NCBI GenBank assembly: GCA_002221725.1
Contig: NJFT01000098.1
Coordinates: 1 to 64,000 of the forward strand
Source of the DNA: Scedosporium boydii
Taxonomy: Eukaryota > Ascomycota > Sordariomycetes > Microascales > Microascaceae
DNA: 64,000 nucleotides
Direction of reading: 5' to 3'
The notes under the pieces are model-generated. The model was given only the letters and a program-made list of their open reading frames with translations. It had not been told where the DNA came from and made no database searches. Every line of letters begins with the position of its first letter. Position 1 is the stretch's first letter. Both the position numbers and the translations under genes were made by a program. Shown in pieces: positions 1 through 13,227 of the stretch.

Positions 1-3000
1 AGAAACTAGGAGAAAAAAAAAAAAAGAAAAAAAGCTTGGGACAGGGAAAATAGAGCACAGAGCATAGAGATGGAAGGAATGATGTGGGTGAGCTGCAGCA
101 AGGCAGGCAGGCAAGAGAAACGCTGAGGAGGAGGACTCGGCGCCTGTTTTGGTTTTTCGGGGGTGGAAGGTGGAAGCAAGGGGGGTGGTGTCTGGTGGGA
201 GTGTGGGTGGTGCGGTGCGGTGCACTGTAGTGGGGAATCAAATGCTGGCCCGGAAGCTATTCTTTCCAGGCCTAGTTCCCAGTCTGGTCTGTTTGCATTT
301 GATTCATCGATATCCGGGACAAGTACAGGGAGAAGGCGTGTGCGTGTAGTTCATCGTATTTGATCTGTCAATTTATCAGTAACTGGGCACACAGGACGTT
401 GAGCAGGTTAGCGACTACATAGGAGAGCGGGTGATGCGGGAGGTGAGGTAATTGGCACAGACTCTACCTTCCGCCTGTCTGTCCTTGTCAACGATCCGTC
501 AATCGAACATTGATCAACACCGAATTTAGTGCTGTTGCCAGCCTCTGAACTTCACATTCACACTAGGCCAGGACCAAGTGTCAGTGAAGTCCATACTAGT
601 GACATTGATCCCCACAGTCGCAGCGCCTGGACACTGAGGCGTCCACTCAGCGGCACCCTACCGAGTGGCGCCCGAAGGCGCAGCATTGGCGTCTGTGGCG
701 TGGACCCAAAATAACATCAACTGACAAGGTCCATCGAAAGTTACGAAGCAAGAGAGATCAGAATAGATCAGAAAGCAGGAGCAAGGGGATCAATCGATGG
801 GTATCCGGTACCCACTACTGCATGTATTACGGAGCGATGTCCAGGGTGCGCGATGCCGAAGCAAAGTGAAGCCCGTATCAACACGGGGATTGGATGGCGG
901 GCAGGAGTCATCTAATTCTGATTGCAGGCAGACATCTCGAAGAGGAAATCCACGACCGAGACAATGCAGCACGCCGGGACTGAACCCGGGAAACGACAAT
1001 GAATAGCATGTTTTAACAGAGAACTGAGGTTTACGTTGTCTAAGCCTTCAAACATCCTAGCCTGAAGGTGGATTCTAATCGAGGTGGCTGGTGACGAGAA
1101 GAAACAGAGTCAATGTGCGTTGCCGTTCTGGGCATCAAGTTTCGAGGCAATCGAGACCCTGATTTGGTGGGGCTCAAGTCTATCCAACTCCCATTGCCGA
1201 GTGGAGGCAAGGACGGCGCGGATTAATGGGTAGGAATCATCGGGGAGCTCACGTGGAGTGTTTACGAAGAAGTCAGTCACTGCCTGGCATGTGGGGATTG
1301 TGTTGGTGTCTGCCTGGGCCGGAGCCAAGACGAGGCCTAAGTCTGGAGAATTAGGAATTTCCCTTGGAGGCCGGAATATCTTAGTCGCTTGGTGCAAACG
1401 ATCACAATGCATTGATCAAATGTACGAAGTATATACCAATTGATTGATGTGTGTATGAAGGATCAATCAAATATCGAAATTCCCTGAAGTGAGAATTGGA
1501 AAGTTCGAGTGATCAAATTAATCAGCACGGGGTTGTCTGGACCCTGAACTTTGAAATGGCAACCTCGAACAGGTCGCCGGTGAGCGAAGATGTGGCAGGA
1601 CACTGCCGGGACTCGAGAGGTACGAAGCAGTACTCGGTACATAGTGTACAAGGCGATCTAGACATCAGAATCGCCCTCAAAGACCTTGATCAGTAGTGCT
1701 GCATCAACGAATAATTACCAGGGCCTCAAGGCTGGGTATGTCGTTGGGTGTACTCAGGAAATAGAGGATCATTCTTCAATGTCATTGATTTGTTCCCCTC
1801 ACACAAATCAGCGTCGGACCCGATCGTCTGGATACGCAGAACCGAACCGATTCATTGTTGGTCACAGAAGAGCAGTGGTCGAGTAACACCAAGGCCGACC
1901 TCTCATCTGGCCCAGGAACAGGCCGCATTGCCGGGGAGAACCGCTGAAGACCCAGTTTCAGGCCAGCATTTCGCGAGTCCCATTTTCCCAGACAATTGGG
2001 TGCCCTGCGCTGTATGCTACCAACCTTGTGACGCACTCCTGGGGGGCTCACAAGGCTCAATCTTGCAGCAATTTTGTTTTCTTTCTCTTCATTCTTCCCT
2101 TTGCAAAAAGAGGGCGACGCAGATCCGCCTTCGCAGGAAAGGCCAGTTCCGCTCGAACCCTCAATATCATAACTGTTATCATTATACTCTCAGATACTCA
2201 GATATAGTGGTGCTCTGCCAAGTCACGAGGAGTGGTGGCTGATGGTCATCATCACACCCGCTCGACTCCCAAGGCGGGAGTGTGGTCTTGTGGTCTTAGG
2301 CAACACCCAAGTTCTAGACTCTCTCCATTCATTCATTGTCGTGTGTTCGAAGGTGACTCTATTTCCAATTGCAGCACACGCCCATAATCCGTGACCGGCC
2401 AAGCCGATCCACGATGACGGGCGGTCCAATTGATGCTCGGCCGGAATGACGCAACGGACGAAGTCGGGATCCTGGTTCGTCCGTAGATACGGAAATACCA
2501 TGATACTCTCCCAGTTACGAAGTACATACTCCCAAGGGGCCGGTCTTGGCCAGGCCCCCGTCACGCCCTCCCCAGAGGACCACTGTTCTGCAAGACAATT
2601 AATACTGGCTGGGTCGTGGGGGCCAGAGGCTTTGAGGCTTCGGTCACGCCCTGAATTCAGTAAGTCCACCATTACAATTGTACCCTTTGACAAGACAACC
2701 ATTGCTCAGTACATTTCGATGTCAGGAATGGATTATCGACGGGGCCAGTCGAAAGGGCGTCAACGGCAAGGGTATCGTGGATCGTAAGTCATGGCACGAC
2801 ATTGAAGCGAAGTTGAATCCGGAATATCGCCACCCAGTGGAGCGTTCCAGGTGAAACTCCTCAAGCTCCGCCCGCTCAGCTCTCTCCTCAAAGAGGTCTA
2901 GTTTAAATGCAAGCTCTTCTTGCTGAATAGGAGCTGTATTCTTCTTGCAGCGGTGGAGATGCGAGCTAACGTAAGGATCTGGTAGATGAACAGCGAGGAC

Positions 3001-6000
3001 TCTCGACTGCATGTCTCATCCCATCAAGGTCCAATCGAGATGCCGTAAAGTGCCCAATTGAGACGATGCGCATGCAGGGTTTCAGATGGGGAAACGGGAG
3101 TGCTGCGCACACCGAGAACATCACACACCCAGATCGCCGAACGAGTGAGGTAGTCTCCCAGTTTGGGTAAATGGGCGTTTCTTCGTCCATTGCCACGGGT
3201 TTCTTTTCGTCCCATTGCCTGCAGCAAGCGGCATGCATCCCTTTCGCCTCCCTTTCGAGGGACTTCATCCACTTTGTCCATTTTGAAGGAAAAATATGGG
3301 TCGTGTTGACATGACACCTCTTTCTCTGCCCTACGGGGAAAGTGTGGGTAGGATTTCCCACCTCCTGCACCTGCAAATTGGTCGCACAACCTATTTTGTC
3401 TTCGCACTCCTCAAGGAACCTGATGGAGTGTAGGTCACTGCAGGTGACGATTGTGATGACGATGCCACCAGCATGCATGCACACGAAAAAGAACGATTGG
3501 GGGCCAAGGGAGGCAAACGCGAGGCCGCCTGCACGACGAGCCCCATCGTGATTCTCTTATCCGGCAACCTTAGGCTTTTGAAATATCGTCGCAAAATGTT
3601 GATGCCTCGATCAGGCAATGGCTATCGCTGCCTGTTTCTTTTCGTGTCGCCAGCGTTGAGGATCCGCCACCGTCCTGGCTGCGCGGTTCCGGGCGGTTTT
3701 ACTGGGCGGACGAGACCCGCTGCCCACAACATCAAATTCCATTTCTTACCCCACGAGAAGATAAAGTGGGATTGATTTACTTTAAAATCCTAAATGTGAG
3801 TCACGGCCGGCATATGACATGTTTGCCTGAGATTATCGTGAGGGGCCACATTTCCATTTCGACAAATCGTAGAATGCTATTACCTCAAGATATTAACGTT
3901 GTGGAGTTGACACGATGAGGGACATCAAGACAACAGAAGGATCAAGGTGGAGGCGGCGGAGGGTTGCTCATTCCTGGTAGGTGTTACAAGTCCACTGCAC
4001 CCACTGTGCGACCTTTTGCTTTGGAAGGTCCCGCTAGGGTCTGTCCCGGACTCCCAGCGAACCGTTTTAGGCGCACTCCCCCTCCCTTCCCGTCATGATC
4101 CTACTGTACCTCCCCGCATCCCCAATTTCAAGCACTAACAAGGCTGAAATTCGCCACAAGGAAAGTGATGGACAGAGCTGGAGGATACTCAAAGAAGGAG
4201 CAAACTATGTTGCTCCCATTAACTACAAAGTATTTGATATGTTTGGAGTCGAGCTTTCCAAAAGGATCGAAATTATACGAGCTTCGATGTCTCCTTCCTG
4301 AGGGATGTCAGTTTTGGACCATGCTTCTCCATTCACGAGACCTTTTTCACCCACCCTTTGTGAGTTTAATCTATTGAGCGGGCTTGCCCGGGCGAAATTG
4401 ACGCCGGCACATGGTCCCCGTTCGAAACAAATTATCTACATACCTGCTCGTCATCGTATGCGTAATTCCTTCCAGATCCTGCCGTCCTCGAGCCGAGCAG
4501 GGAGAGAGCGGGGAGCAGAGGCGCACCTGAATCCTTCCTCAATTTAACAGTCTTTATTTCATACAGTCATCCTCTTTCTCGTGCTTGTTTGTGTATGCCT
4601 GTTCTCTTATACCATCTACAGCATCGATACTCTGTCTAGCCACAAAAATGAGGGGGGAAGTTTCACAAAACTGCCTGCCCCTAGTCCTTTCCGAAAAGAT
4701 GGTAGAAGTGTAAGTGGATGTGGGCAAGCGGTTTTTCTACATGTAGGAAGGGGGGCTCCCCAAGGAACACTGTGCAGTTGCGTGTGGTAATTCAACGTTG
4801 GCAATAACCTAACCCAAATTCCGTCTTGCAGTCCGCCTTGACAAATCAGATACTACAGACGCAAAGCGCAGTTCCTCCTCACGACTATTTCTGGCACGAT
4901 GCCAGTGCTAGCGCCCGTCAGCCTTGCCCTCCGACTGGCAACATCGCGGGGGTTTGAAAGAACCTCATCTCGGCCACTAGCCAATGAGATAGCGAAGTCG
5001 GACTCTTCAATTGGCGACGTTAAACATCAAATGGGGCGCATCAGCCACACCTGTACCAATGACGTGGATCTATTGTACCACTGACGGTGAGTGATTGAAA
5101 AATGAGTGCCACGGTCGGTTTGCTGACAGGGGTGCCACAATTGGACCTGGCCTGGCGGTGCATCACTCTACCATCCGGGACCCTTGCTAGTGTGTGGACC
5201 TCTGTCCTGTCCGGACGCGATGTGGCTCCGCCCTCAACAAAATTGCCGGATCCGGTTCGATGACGGTGCTCGCTAGAATGTTTTCAGACAACAGGGCCTC
5301 AGATCTGCTGCAAGACGCGTACAAGCGCCGGAGTCGCCGGCGGACAACGGACGAAAGTGAGCGTCGGATTCAAGCCCTGGCTAGGACACTGAAGGACTCT
5401 CATGTGCAATGTTGGAGAGTCGGATCATCAACACCTCATCAACGCCATAGCTATGCAGCAATTAGGAACCTCGAAAGACCAAACATCCAGAAGGCATCTC
5501 GAAATATCCCTCTAGGACTCTACCCGCCTCGGCGTTTCCCAAAAGACGTGATGGAAGCCGGTTTCACACGCCCTCGGCTCGAGGCTCGAGGCTCGTATCT
5601 TCGACCGTCATGACAGACCGTCCCCACACACCGACTCTTATTCTTTCGACCAAAATATGGGATATTCAAATTAGCAATTCCATCGCCCTGCTGCGTTGCC
5701 TTGAATTTGAGGGATGACGACGATGACATGAGTTGAGAACATGGGTCGGTCTTGGGGGACGCACTGCTGCGCCACTTGTTCCAACAGGGACTGGAAGTAA
5801 GTACTGTGACATCCGTGGGGGCATGTTGGAGATGCAGAACCGCAGGTCTCTGTACTTTCCGGACACTTTGTAAGTTGGCACGAACAATTGAAGCGAGAAA
5901 GCAGCCCTGACTAAGAATGCATATTATTAATAGTGCCGAGGCTTAAAGGCATCAATTAAGCATTGCAACCTCAGGATTCCAGGCAATGTCGCATGTCGTA

Positions 6001-8933
6001 TTCATCTGCCACTCGCCTAACCCGAGTCCTACCTTGCTGCAGCCCTACCAACGCCTCTCTTGTGTGCCCTTTCAACAATTTACTCTCCCGTCCGTCCAAG
6101 GAGCCCAGCCAACAAATCCACTCCGGGTCACCTTAACGTTTGGGGGCCAGAAAAACAAGCGGACTCGTATCCGTCTAAACTTCCAACTCCCGCCTTGGCC
6201 ATTCCGAAGCCCATTCCGAAGCCTGGAAAACCACCAAAAGTAGTAGTGTGTTGTAGCATTAATCCAAGCCATTTCATTAGAAACAGACCCATTGACAAAG
6301 TACGCCGTTTGAGCCGGTTCCCGCTGATCCTCCAACTCTTTCCCGACAGTCGGGGCCTTTCGATCCTCCCGGCAAATCAAGTCGCACACACAATCCGACG
6401 CCCATTCCTTCCGCGATTGGGACGTCATCTTACCCTGTCTGGACAAATCCTTCATCCCACCGTTACCAGAGACTCGCCCTCTCCACCGGATCGCCCGCCC
6501 CCACTATCTTCAAGCGAACCCTGGAACTTTGTGATCCCTCATCAACTCCGTCTGGACGGAACCTTACTTTCGGAAACCCCTCGTAGCTTTTATTCATACG
6601 CCTTTTGCCGTCCGTTGCTCCTCCTCCTGCGTAACGTATCATATTGGCAAGGCTACCAAGAGAAACGGGCCGAACCTGTTAATATATTGCACTTATACCG
6701 CCCGCCACTTCGCAACCTCCATCCACCAGTATCAATATTGCCCTAACCAACATCTGTTGCCGCCCACGCCCTTGCTCCCCCTCCATCACGAAACCAAGGG
6801 ACCTTCTATATGCCAGTTCCGCTTGGTAATACCGCGAATTGTAGTATGGATTGATACATTGTCTTCTTCTTGACAGTTCTCTGTCGCCTCCTACGCCACT
6901 GGAATATTACAAATTTCCGGCCCCCAACGCTTCCGGAGTCCCCTCGAGGAAACATCTGACACATCCGAGATGCAATAGCACTCTCTTCTCACCCTCTCAC
7001 CAAGCCCTCTTCCATACATCAGAGACGCCGGATGACCAAGGGAAGAAGGCGATCACCTCGTAAATCTTGACTCAAGTATTGACAAATTATATTTCCCGAT
7101 AATGCCTTGCGGGATTCTTGGAAATGCCATCTCCAAGCCTCGGTTAACACGTCGCCCGCGTTTACCACCCCCCTCCCTTCTTGAGAAAGAACGGAAAAGA
7201 AGCAGACTTTCGGTTCATTTCTGAACATGGTATACCGATAAGAAATTCGGAAGAATGCAACACGCCCCCCTTTACAATAAATCTTCTTTTTCGTCCCATT
7301 TACATCTCTTCTACTGCCTACCCGGCCCTAACTCTCACACCTGCTGACCTCAGTCCACCATCGCCCTCGCCTTCGCCATCACGACGTTCATAGTTCCCTG
7401 TTTTTCTCACCCACTTCCTCTCCTTCGTTTCCTTTCCATAAGTCTCGTAGACCGGGGAATCAGGGAAAGACTCTACAAGGGTGTATCTCTCTCGGTGAAG
7501 CCCGGAAAAGGAACCAGGAACGAGAGTCGAAGCCGAAGGCAAAGCCTCCTTCACGCTCGTAAGCTTGCTAAGCGCACGTGGTTCGTCATCAGCCACACTT
7601 TTTTTTTTCTCGCTGTCCATTGATATGTCTCTCTCTTTTCAAGTCCTCTTTTATTTCCGGGAATCACTCCAGACCGGTTATCCCTCCCGTTGACGTTTCC
7701 AAGTGATGGAGGGGAGAGGGGAAGAGAGGCTGCAGTCAGAAAACCAAAGGGCGTCGAATCGAAACCCGAATTCCGTTTCATGGATGGGGTAGAGAGAGAG
7801 CCTTTCGGGATGGACTAAGACTCGGAAATAATATTTCAATGTTGGAATTACCTCGCTCTTCGCCACATCGGATTACTCTATTGAGCTTTTTATACAGCAA
7901 GGAGGTTGACAGGGCTTGGAGGGGAATGGCGTACAGGCCCCTAGCAGGATCAAATCCTACTGCTCGAGCTTTGTCGCAACACCGGCGGTGGTCGCAAGAG
8001 GGGCCGAATATAGGAATCGCCGGTCGTTCCGATCACTTCCGGATATCTCGGCTTCTTTCTTCTAAATAGCAAGCCTCGCCCACTACTGCTACTTCTACCA
8101 TTGTCCAAGAATAGAATCAATAAACTAGATCATCAAAGATACGGACTGTCTCAAGCTGCAATTATTTTTGGATCTCGACTGGTAGAAAAAACCACCCTTA
8201 CTACTTCCTCATTGACGTGTTTGCTTGCATGTTTGTAAATAGGTCTATATGGATATAACGTGTGTAAGTCGTCTTCAGCGTGTTCCATGCCCCAGAAAAG
8301 GAAGAAAAAAAACGAAGAGAAAGTACCGAGAACTGCCCCAATAGGAACCACAGGCTTCTCCTCCAGGCTAACGCCAATTAGTCCCCAATTTCCTTTCAAT
8401 TGTCGTGATAGGGACTATCCTCCCCCAGTGTCTTGCTTGGAGCTCCTTCAATGACTACGACAGGAGGCACAAGGGAAAAAAAAAAAACAATTCCATGTTC
8501 CGGTTGGTATATGTAACACCAGAGAGCCTTGCCTGGATTGAAGGAAACAGAAAAGGGTTTTGATGAAGTCCGAAAAGAAAATTAAAAAGAGAGAGGGAGA
8601 GACAGTATGTGGGAGGGCAAGAAGTAATAGACTGAGAATATAATAATATAAAACAGAATCGAAGAAAGGTATCCGTGAGAGTGTGAAGAAAAAAGCAAAG
8701 CCAGGTCCAACAGTCACCTATCGCCAAGCCCTCCTTTCTTGCTCGCCATTGAGAAATGAATTGTAATGGAATTCATTTCAAGTGCAAGAAGAAGCTCGTG
8801 ATAGCTCACCGCAACACCCCATTCACCAACATGCTGTGCCTTGCCGAGTACTCCATTTGAATGATATAGCCTTCATCATGCGTGAAACATACAGATGCCC
8901 ATGTTAGGTCAGATGCGACTTTTGCTCATAAAC
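1..8933. other. Long gene-free left region
   Basis: I see no credible protein gene in these 8.9 kb. All open frames are short, mostly lack an ATG or recognisable domains, and lie in overlapping frames. The region begins with an A-rich run (about 11-33). Between about 6.0 and 7.4 kb the + strand is rich in C and T, which suppresses stop codons and produces a 228-codon open frame (6060-6746) without any ATG. Two TACGAAGTA words occur at 1423 and 2516. A short duplicated stretch (ATTCCGAAG units) lies near 6200 and a GGCTCGA repeat near 5575. The right end is the 3' flank of the kinase gene on the minus strand. Confidence 0.6.
1110..1412 (-). CDS. Doubtful small ORF, 100 codons
   Basis: This ATG-initiated open frame of 100 codons on the minus strand ends with TGA. 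Its composition is more protein-like than its surroundings, with a well-mixed acidic and hydrophobic C-terminal half (for example the segment LIRAVLASTRQWELDRLEPH). I recognise no family. Third codon positions show no strong C bias, unlike the certain genes here. It could be a remnant exon, a lineage-specific small gene or chance. No splice partner was found. Confidence 0.15.
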   Translation of the reverse strand: MHCDRLHQATKIFRPPREIPNSPDLGLVLAPAQADTNTIPTCQAVTDFFVNTPRELPDDSYPLIRAVLASTRQWELDRLEPHQIRVSIASKLDAQNGNAH

Positions 8934-11900
8934 TCATTGCCGGCGGTTCATGGCGGCCGTGGCTCCCGCGGATGCCAGGTCTTGCTTGGAACTAACGCTG
9001 CGACCAGCCGCTCGGGGGAGGTTGCTCGCGCCGAGAGTAGTGCCACCACCAGCCCCGGTGCTGGTCCGCTTGGCTGGGCCTCCCACAACCGACCCGTTGG
9101 CGGTGGCACCCGACGTTCGGCGAGACACAGTTGACAACGCCTTGTGTGGGCTCATCCCGGCGGCGTCCCGCGTCCTCGTCGAGCCGCTGTGCCGATAGCT
9201 GGTGGGTGGGTCAGGAAGCGGACGGGCGCCGCCGGAGAGGGTGTTACTGCCCCGTTTCGCAGGGGAATAATCCCGGGTTGGAATGCGGGGAATTGATGCC
9301 TTGTGACCCGTGATAAACTCGTGTCGGATTGCCTCCTCAGGTTTCATCCGCCGATCGGGGTCCCATCGGAGACAACGCGCGATAAAGTCTAGGAACGGCT
9401 CATCGTCACACTTAAGGACCTGTTGCAGCGTCTTCGAAGAGGGGCGTCGTCTCTTGCCCTTTGACGAAACCGTCAACCGCGGCTTGCCCATCGAGTCGAA
9501 GAAGAACTTCTTCCGGGTACTCTTCTCAATAAGATGTTTCTCCGGGGGACCAAAAACTTCCATGATGCAAGCAAGCTGCTCGCCCTCGTTTTCGCCAGGG
9601 AAAATAGGTACGCCAGTGTAAAGCTCCGCGAGAATGCAGCCTAGACTCCACATGTCGATAGGCAGGCCGTACGTCATGCCGAGGATAACTTCCGGGGAGC
9701 GATAGAAACGGGACTGGATATAGGTGTACACCTTTTCGCTTTCGAAGCAGCTAGAACCGAAATCGATGACCTTGATTTCGGTGTACATAGGATGACGGAG
9801 AAGGATATTTTCGGGTTTCAAATCACAGTGGATGACTCTATGCTGCTTAAGAAGGTTAAGAGAGCTGAGGAGCTGCTTCGTAAATCGTCTGATAAGCTTA
9901 AGCGAAAAGCCTCTAAACGCATTCGCCTTGATAAACTCATAGAGATTCATATCCAGCAGCTCGGTAGAGAGACAAAGATGGCCGCGGAAATAGAAGTGGT
10001 CGGTAAAGTGTACCAAGCTGTACTTGTTGTCGGGGTCCTAACCATCGATCTCGTCAGAATTGGTTACACACGAAATACACAAAGTGCAAAGCTGGTGTCC
10101 ATAGGGCCGGCCTTTGACTATTAAAGAAAGTACTTACCCATTCACGAAGCTTCTTCAGGATATTGACCTCGACAAGGGCCTGTTGATGGAATCGCTTCTT
10201 GTTACGAATAATCTTGACCGCGACAAGGGCTCCTTTGCAATGGTCAATACACCGGACAACTTGGCCGAAGCTTCCCTTTCCAAGGACATCAATGATCTCG
10301 TAGCGGTAGGCGAGATGATCTCCGGGCACGATAGTGTAATCTCCACGATCATCGTCGTAACCAAAATTGGGCTTCTGCGAATGCAAGTCCCCAACAACCT
10401 TACGGGCATTTTGGGTACCACAGAAATACACATCTGGGTAGTCGACAATCTCTCCCCGCTCGTAGACGTTCAGCATAGCAATGCGGATGGCTTCGTGAGG
10501 GTCCACACGCTCCTTTGGTGTTGCACGCTTCCTTAGGGCATCCAAAGTTCGCGCAGCGATCTCGGTTTCCTTGCGCCGGCTTCCGAGTTTCCGCATCTCC
10601 TCCTCCGCAATGAGGTCGTCTTTGTCGAGCTCCGCAGTCCACACATTAGGCTGTCTCATCGCGGCTGTAGATGGCTTAGGCTTGAGGATCTTTTGCATGA
10701 CGGAGGAGTTCCGGGAGAGAGTTAGGCGCTCGGTAGACATATCGTGGATAGGAATCTTGACAGACACAGATTGGGTATTGGTGCCCCAGGTATCTGTCCT
10801 TGTCCGGTCCACGGATACGTAAGTATTGAGACTGGAAGTAGAGCTCTTTCGGCGTCGAGAATCGAGATAGTTTCCAGAGGCCTTGGCGGATGGGGTCGGA
10901 CTAGGCGGCTTGCTGGTGCTTCCGAAATTCGCCATGATGGCAGAGGCGGGGATACGGGGTGGCGGCATGCTTTCCTGTCTAGTGTTGTACTCGGGGGGCT
11001 TTTCGACTAGGCCGGGGGGAAGGGCGATATGACCCTTGGAAGTGCCCCTCTTCCACGACGACAAGCTTAGTTTCCTCCTCAACGCACTGATCGAGGATGG
11101 AGTGGGTGGCTCTTCAGGGCTCGATTGTGCCGGAGACTTCGCAGTAGACTTGACCGAGGGCGCGCGGCTTGATTTAGATGATGCTTTCGCTTCAAAGAGG
11201 GACTCATTAATGGTTGCAAAGTCGGTGCCTGTCTTCGAGCGCTTAAGCGGCATATGTTCTCCGCCGCCCTGCGGGACCGACGAGGATAAGAAAGGCGACA
11301 TGCTCGGCTTTCTACTAGATCTTGGAGACACGACAGCGGACAAAGACTCAGAAGAGCTTCCAGGATTCATACCGTTAGAGCTGTCGGTACGCATAGGCTG
11401 GATGGAACTACTGCTCCTCAAGGAAGGTAGGTCCACTTTTTCAGAGCGATGCCTTGAGAAAAACGACGTCTTTGATGCCGTCATGGGAGTTGTGGGTGTC
11501 TTAGGAATCATCTTAGACGGAGGCGGGCTGCTTAGGTCCCGATCTGCTTGCTCCTGCTTCCTCTGAAGGGCGGCAATCTTCGCGGCTGTCGGTGTGCTGA
11601 TTGGTCCAAGCACCATTGGAGGTAGGCGAAGAGGGGCCAGATTCTTCTTTGAATGCGCCAGCGTGTTCGACCTTACGTTGTTGGTGTCGCCATTTTGAGG
11701 ATAGAACGACGACTTGCGGAGACTACCCTTTCGCTGAACCCGGCTCGAGGTATCGGACTGAAGCACAATTGAAACTGTTCCAGTCGAGTTGCTGTTGATG
11801 CTGCTAGAGTCTTGCGCCAAGCTCGACTTTTTCTTCTCAATGAAATTGATATCTAGAGGAGGTTCCTTTGGTGATTCGTAAACCTTCGGAATTGCTGGGA

Positions 11901-13227
11901 CGGGAGGAACATCCTCGTCATCATCCGGGACCAGACTCTGGTTGATACTGAGTGGTTTAGGAGCCGGGAGACGAGACGACGCACCGGGCTGAGGGACTCT
12001 CGGTTGCAAGGACCCGGTGGATGTTCTAACCGTGTTATAACTGTTGTTGGAGCCAACCGAGAGGCCGGAGCTGTAGGATTTCCTATTCACATCCGGGGTC
12101 GTTCGGGAAGATGAAGGTGTCGCAGTTGCTTTTCGAGGCAACATCGAAGGAGATCGGGAGGAAGGTCGAAGATCTGCGGCTGTGCGTTGTTGAGCCCCAT
12201 TACCACCTTGCGTGGCGGTATGGTGCATCGACAGCCGCTTCATACGACGCGTATCCGTTGGGCTAATCGTTCGAGCACCAAGTCCCGATAGATGAGAGGG
12301 CGACGGCATACCGGGCATAACCGACACCCTCTTGTTAGTTTGCAGGTTAATCGCTCCTTTAGGCGGAACGCGAGGCGATCGCGCTGCGATGGATGCCGCC
12401 CGAGTATTGTCCACAAGCGTAGAACTGTTGGGAGGATTGTAATTCGGTCGTGTCGTAGATTGGAAGGATCGGGCTTTAGACGCTCGGGTGGCAGCGGTCA
12501 GATGACTTGATACTCCAGCAAAGGAAGCGGAAGTACTGGTATCGATAGACGATCTTGCCGAGTCAGTGGTAGTAGCAGTGGTCGTGACGGGGGCGGTGCG
12601 GTCAGTGTTGGAAGCGAGACTTGGGCGCCTCCGATGGGCCGTGGCACGCGCTCCATAATCAGAGTCGATAATACCTGGTCCAATAGATTTCCTGGGAGGC
12701 TTAACAATGTTGCTATTTGAGACGGGAGGATAGTGGCTCTGACGACGAGGACGCATCGCTGCAGGAGCGGTCGGTGCCTCATGAGCGCCAGAGGGTGGTC
12801 TCGATGCCGATGAAATAGTGGCGCCTTGCTTGCTAGAAGTGCTGGGCCTCCGTAATATAGACCCTGACCTCCCCGGACGCGTCGCAGTTGTCGTTGCTGT
12901 GGTTATCGCCATGGAAGCGGCGGAGGATTGCGGAATGACGACCCGAGTGGTATTTCCACTCCGCGTCACATTGGATTTTTCGGGCATGTTGACGGAGTCT
13001 TCAATCTGGCTTGGATCGAGGATGCTTCCCTGCCCAGTTGGGGACGGAAACTGGGCCAACTTAAAGTCTGTGGAGGCGGACTCAAGACTGCTCTGGAGGT
13101 CATCGAAGCTCACGGAGGGCAAGAAATCGAAGGAGGTGGTCGTGTCCCCTAAATCGTTCGAGGACGAAGGTTCGTTCCGCCGCAGGGAGAACAGCGTGTG
13201 AGAGCTGGCAGGCGCAGTGCTGAGCAT
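8934..13227 (-). CDS. pom1: DYRK-family protein kinase, Pom1-like
   Basis: This is a dual-specificity tyrosine-regulated kinase. By family it is most like Pom1, a cortical polarity and cell-cycle kinase. There are two coding exons, 13227-10138 and 10037-8934, with a 100-nt intron (donor GTAAGT, acceptor TTAG). The product is about 1397 aa. A long serine/proline-rich, low-complexity N-terminal half precedes the kinase domain (about residues 976-1274). Visible motifs are the glycine loop GKGSFG, catalytic lysine in VAVK (about 1005), HCDLKPEN (Asp about 1102), DFG (about 1122) and the DYRK YTY activation motif (about 1134-1136). A typical DYRK homology segment (GDYTIVPGDHLAYRYEI) precedes the domain. 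13227 is the first in-frame ATG. However, the frame stays open upstream to an apparent acceptor (TTTAG near 13295, branch TGCTAAC), so a 5' exon is likely missing from this model. Kinase identity is certain; assignment to Pom1 rather than another DYRK is probable. Confidence 0.9.

Noticed and set aside
970..1000. tRNA T-arm-like hairpin (CCGGG and CCCGG around a TTCAGTC loop, minus strand)
   Set aside because: No matching 5' acceptor, D arm or anticodon arm can be found upstream on that strand.
2223..3484. Two minus-strand frames of 159 and 172 codons
   Set aside because: Lengths of this order are expected by chance in 64 kb, and they lack domain features and codon bias.
6060..6746. 228-codon open frame on the + strand
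   Set aside because: No ATG anywhere in it, pyrimidine-rich composition that avoids stop codons, and no recognisable domain.
7960..7985. AGGATCAAATCCT hairpin resembling a T arm
   Set aside because: No complementary acceptor strand or anticodon arm upstream.
9792..13201. Several + strand frames up to 176 codons opposite the kinase gene
   Set aside because: They are antisense shadows of a clearly coding strand.
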